Source: Narthecium ossifragum (taxonomy: Eukaryota; Streptophyta; Magnoliopsida; Dioscoreales; Nartheciaceae). From it: 64,000 bases of DNA. Made by a program: the position numbers and the translations under genes. The DNA is taken from assembly GCA_963920575.1 (NCBI GenBank), contig CAWUCF010000017.1, positions 1 through 64,000 of the forward strand. Direction: 5' to 3'. Every line of letters begins with the position of its first letter. Positions within the stretch are counted from its first letter, which is position 1. The notes beneath the pieces were generated by a model that had not been told where the DNA came from, did not search any database, and saw only the letters and a list, made by a program, of their open reading frames with translations. Positions 61,501 through 64,000 of the stretch are shown here, one piece after another.

Positions 61501-64000
61501 CCCAGGCAGGCCTCCTCGAAGCCCCTGGCCACTGGATCGGACACGTCGAATCCCTGGATCCTCAGCCTGCAAAATAGCAAGCTTTTAGCTTTTACCTTTT
61601 TGCCTTTTCCTTCACTTTTTGATACTAGGCCTTGCTAATTTCTTTTCTTATTTCTCATTCAACTTTTTTGCTGAATATCATTCCAGGCAGGCCTCCTCGA
61701 AGCCCCTGGCCCCCGGATCGCACACGTCGAATCCCCGGATCCTCAGCCTCCAAAATAGCAAGCTTTTACCTTTTACCTTTTTTGCCTTTTCCTTCACTTT
61801 TTAATACTAGGCCTTGCTAATTTTTTTTCTTATTTCTCATTCATTTTTTTGCTGAATATCATTAGAGGCAGGCCTCCTCGAAGCCCCTGGCCACCGGATC
61901 GAGCACGTCGAATCCTCGGATCCTCAGCCTCCAAAATAGCAAGCTTTTACCTTTTACCTTTTTTGTCTTTTCCTTCAGTTTTTAATACTAGGCCTTGCTA
62001 ATATTTTTTCTTATTTCACATTCATTTTTTTGCTGAATATCATCCCAGGTAGGCCTCCTCGAAGCTCGTGGCGACCGAATTGGGCACGTCGAATCCTCAG
62101 ATCCTCAGTCTCCAAAATAGCAAGCTTTTACCTTTTAACTTTTTGCCTTTTCCTTCACTTTTTGATACTAGGCCTTGCTAATTTTTTTTCTTGTTTCTCA
62201 TTCATTTTTTTGCTGAATATCATCCCAGGCAGGCCTCTTCGAAGCTCCTGGCCACCGGATCGAGCACGTCGAATCCCCGGATCCTCAGCCTCCAAAATAG
62301 CAAAATTTTACATTTTACCTTTTTTGCCTTTTCCTTCACTTTTTAATAATAGGCCTTGCTAATTTTTTTTCTTATTTCTCATTCATTTTTTTGCTGAATA
62401 TCATCCCAGGCAGGCCTCCTCGAAGCCCCTGGCCACCGGATCGAGCACGTCGAATCCCCGGATCCTCAGCCTCCAAAATAGCAAGCTTTTTCCTTTTACC
62501 TTTTTTGCCTTTTCCTTCAATTTTTAATACTAGGCCTTGCTAGTTTTTTTTCTTATTTCTCATTCATTTTTTTGCTGAATATCATCCCAGGCAGGACTCC
62601 TCGAAGCTCCTGGCCACCGGGTCGAGCACGTCGAATCCCCGGATCCTCAGCCTCCAAAATAGCAAGCTTTTACCTTTTACCTTTTTTGCCTTTTCCTTCA
62701 CTTTTTAATACTGGGCATTGCTAATTTTTTTCTTATTTCTCATTCATTTTTTTGCTGAATATCATCCCAGGTAGGCCTCTTCGAAGCTCTTAGCGACCGA
62801 ATCGGGCACGTCAAATCCTCAGATCCTCAGCCTCCAAAATAGCAAGCTTTTACCTTTTACCTTTTTTGCCTTTTCCTTCACATTTTGATACTAGGCCTTG
62901 CTAATTTTTTTCCCTTTTTCTCATTCATCTTTTTGCTGAATATCATCCCAGGCAGACCTCCTCAAAGCCCTTGGCCACCGGAGCGACCACGTCGAATCCC
63001 CGGATCCTCAGCCTCCAAAATAGCAAGCTTTTACCTTTTACCTTTTTTGCCTTTTCGTTCACTTTTTAATACTAGGCCTTGCTAATGTTTTTTCTTATTT
63101 CTCATTCAGTTTTTTGCTGAATATCATCCCAGGCAGGCCTTCTCGAAGCCCCTGGCCAAGGGATCGAGCACGTCAAATCCCCGGATCCTCTGCCTCCAAA
63201 ATAGCAAGCTTTTACCTTTTACCTTTTTGCCTTTTCCTTCACTTTTTGATACTAGGCCTTGCTAATTTTTTTTCTTGTTACTCATTCAATTTTTTGCTGA
63301 ATATCATCCCAGGCAGGCCTATTCGAAGCTCCTGGCCACCGAATCGAGCAAGTCGAATCCCCGGATCCTCAGCCTCCAAAATAGCAAACTTTTACCTTTT
63401 ACCTTTTTTGCCTTTTCCTTCACTTTTTAATACTAGGCCTTGCTAATTTTTTTTCTTATTTCTCATTCATTTTGTTGCTGAATATCATCCAAGGCAGGAC
63501 TCCTCGAAGCCCCTGGCCACCGGGTCGAGCACGTCGAATCCCCGGATCCTCAGCCTCCAAAATAGCAAGCTTTTACCTCTTACCTTTTTTGCCTTTTCCT
63601 TCACTTTTTAATACTGGGCATTGCTAATTTTTTTTCTTATTTCTCATTCATTTTTTTGCGGAATATCATCCCAGATAAGCCTCCTCGAAGCTCTTAGCAA
63701 CCGAATCGGGCACGTCGAATCCTCAGATCCTCAGCCTCCAAAATAGCAAGCTTTTACATTTTACCTTTTTTTACCTTTTCCTTCACTTTTTTCTTGTTTC
63801 TCATTCATGTTTTTGCTGAATATCATCCCAGGCAGGCCTCCTCGAAGCCCCTGGCCACCAGATCGACCACGTCGAATCCCCGGGTCCTCAGCATCCAAAA
63901 TAGCAAGCTTTTACCTTTTACCTTTTTCGCCTTTTCCTTCACTTTTTAATACTAGGCCTTGCTAATTTTTTTTCTTATTTCTCATTAATTTTTTTGCTGA
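46590..64000 (+). repeat. 3,396-bp higher-order repeat, four to five copies
   Basis: Copies start near 46590, 49986, 53382 and 56778. Monomers at 47320/50716/54112, 48429/51825/55221 and 49450/52846/56242 are each exactly 3,396 bp apart. The unit has about 19 monomers, one shortened by 25 bp (near 48040, 51436, 54832). Copies two and three are closest to each other: both have AGCAAGATTTTACC where copy one has AGCAAGCTTTTACC. The fourth copy is 3,584 bp because it gains one monomer (about 57715-57895) and 7 bp near 57480. A fifth, starting mid-phase at about 60540, runs to the window end. Confidence 0.92.
60350..60545 (+). repeat. unit-junction monomer between fourth and fifth higher-order copies
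   Basis: After about 60340 the sequence leaves the phase of the 3,396-bp unit, passes through one monomer with private variants (TACTAGGCGTTGC, CATCTTTTTTCTAAAT, GGCAGTCCTCC, GCACGTTGAATCC) and re-enters the unit at the phase of about 58760. The jump skips part of the unit. This is the expected scar of an unequal exchange between copies. Confidence 0.7.

Larger units (their letters stand above)
25213..64000 (+). repeat. 181-bp satellite array, forward, increasingly organised in higher-order repeats
   Basis: About 214 head-to-tail monomers with no insertion. Three variants become frequent. One has a TTTTTTCCC run and CCTGCAAAATAG with one base less downstream (about 180 bp). A second has TTTTCTTATTTCTC and CCTCCAAAATAG. 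A third has CTCTTGGCGACCGAATCGGG with CCTCAGATCCTCAG. From about 35 kb they are arranged in higher-order units listed separately. Segments outside those units (25.2-28.4 and 43.0-46.6 kb) are monomeric or short-period. No gene, RNA gene or other element is visible. The array runs off the right end of the window. Confidence 0.97.

Noticed and set aside
168..63446. Many overlapping open frames of 60-190 codons with a recurring hydrophobic, F/L/I/P-rich protein
   Set aside because: They repeat with the 181-bp monomer, change frame from monomer to monomer because 181 is not a multiple of three, lie on the minus strand where the array is inverted, and have no conserved start context. They are by-products of a T/C-rich satellite strand.
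1..64000. CRISPR-like array of regularly spaced repeats
   Set aside because: The units are contiguous 181-bp monomers without unique spacers, and the embedded elements are eukaryotic plant retroelements.
759..64000. CENP-B box in the satellite
   Set aside because: The GC-rich half contains CGAATCGGG- and GTCGAATCC-like words, but none matches the core TTCG...A..CGGG pattern with the right spacing.

Overview
The window is almost entirely satellite DNA from a plant nuclear genome, with no functional host gene that I can support. About 56.0 kb of the 64 kb (roughly 309 monomers) is one tandem repeat family with a 181-bp monomer. The plant assignment rests on the two insertions in the array. One is a Ty3/gypsy chromovirus with a chromodomain and an initiator-Met-tRNA primer site, of the Tekay/Del type that is common in flowering plants. 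The other is a 2.6-kb solo LTR of a related element. I cannot name the species or the chromosome. A 181-bp monomer, higher-order repeats and recurrent homogenisation fit centromeric, pericentromeric or other constitutive heterochromatin, but nothing here proves kinetochore function.

Layout. Positions 1-758 hold satellite in reverse orientation. An inversion junction lies at 759, and every later monomer is in forward orientation. Satellite runs 759-6095, a solo LTR occupies 6096-8676, satellite runs 8677-19784, a defective gypsy element lies on the minus strand at 19785-25212, and satellite runs 25213-64000. Both insertions are flanked by the same 5-bp duplication, CTCAG, at the same nucleotide of the monomer and in the same orientation.

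The satellite changes from left to right. The left part (1 to about 28 kb) is heterogeneous and carries the inversion, both retroelements and only small local duplications (1,088 bp near 3.3-5.6 kb; 904 bp at 13.7-15.5 kb). The section at 28.4-34.0 kb is a mosaic of larger segmental duplications. From about 35 kb the array is organised into clear higher-order repeats: about 2.7 copies of a 2,882-bp unit (16 monomers) at 35.0-42.9 kb, then a 3,396-bp unit (about 19 monomers) repeated from about 46.6 kb to the window end. The adjacent copies of these units are nearly identical. This suggests the window runs from an old array margin on the left into a recently amplified zone on the right.

The gypsy element has two 611-bp LTRs that differ at about 22 sites by eye, a primer binding site, a degenerate polypurine tract and recognisable gag, protease, RT, RNase H, integrase and chromodomain remnants. 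It lacks the gag capsid core, the protease active site and most of the RT fingers/palm, and carries ten premature stops, so it is non-autonomous. The many open frames of 60-190 codons in the satellite are by-products of its pyrimidine-rich strand and are not annotated as genes.
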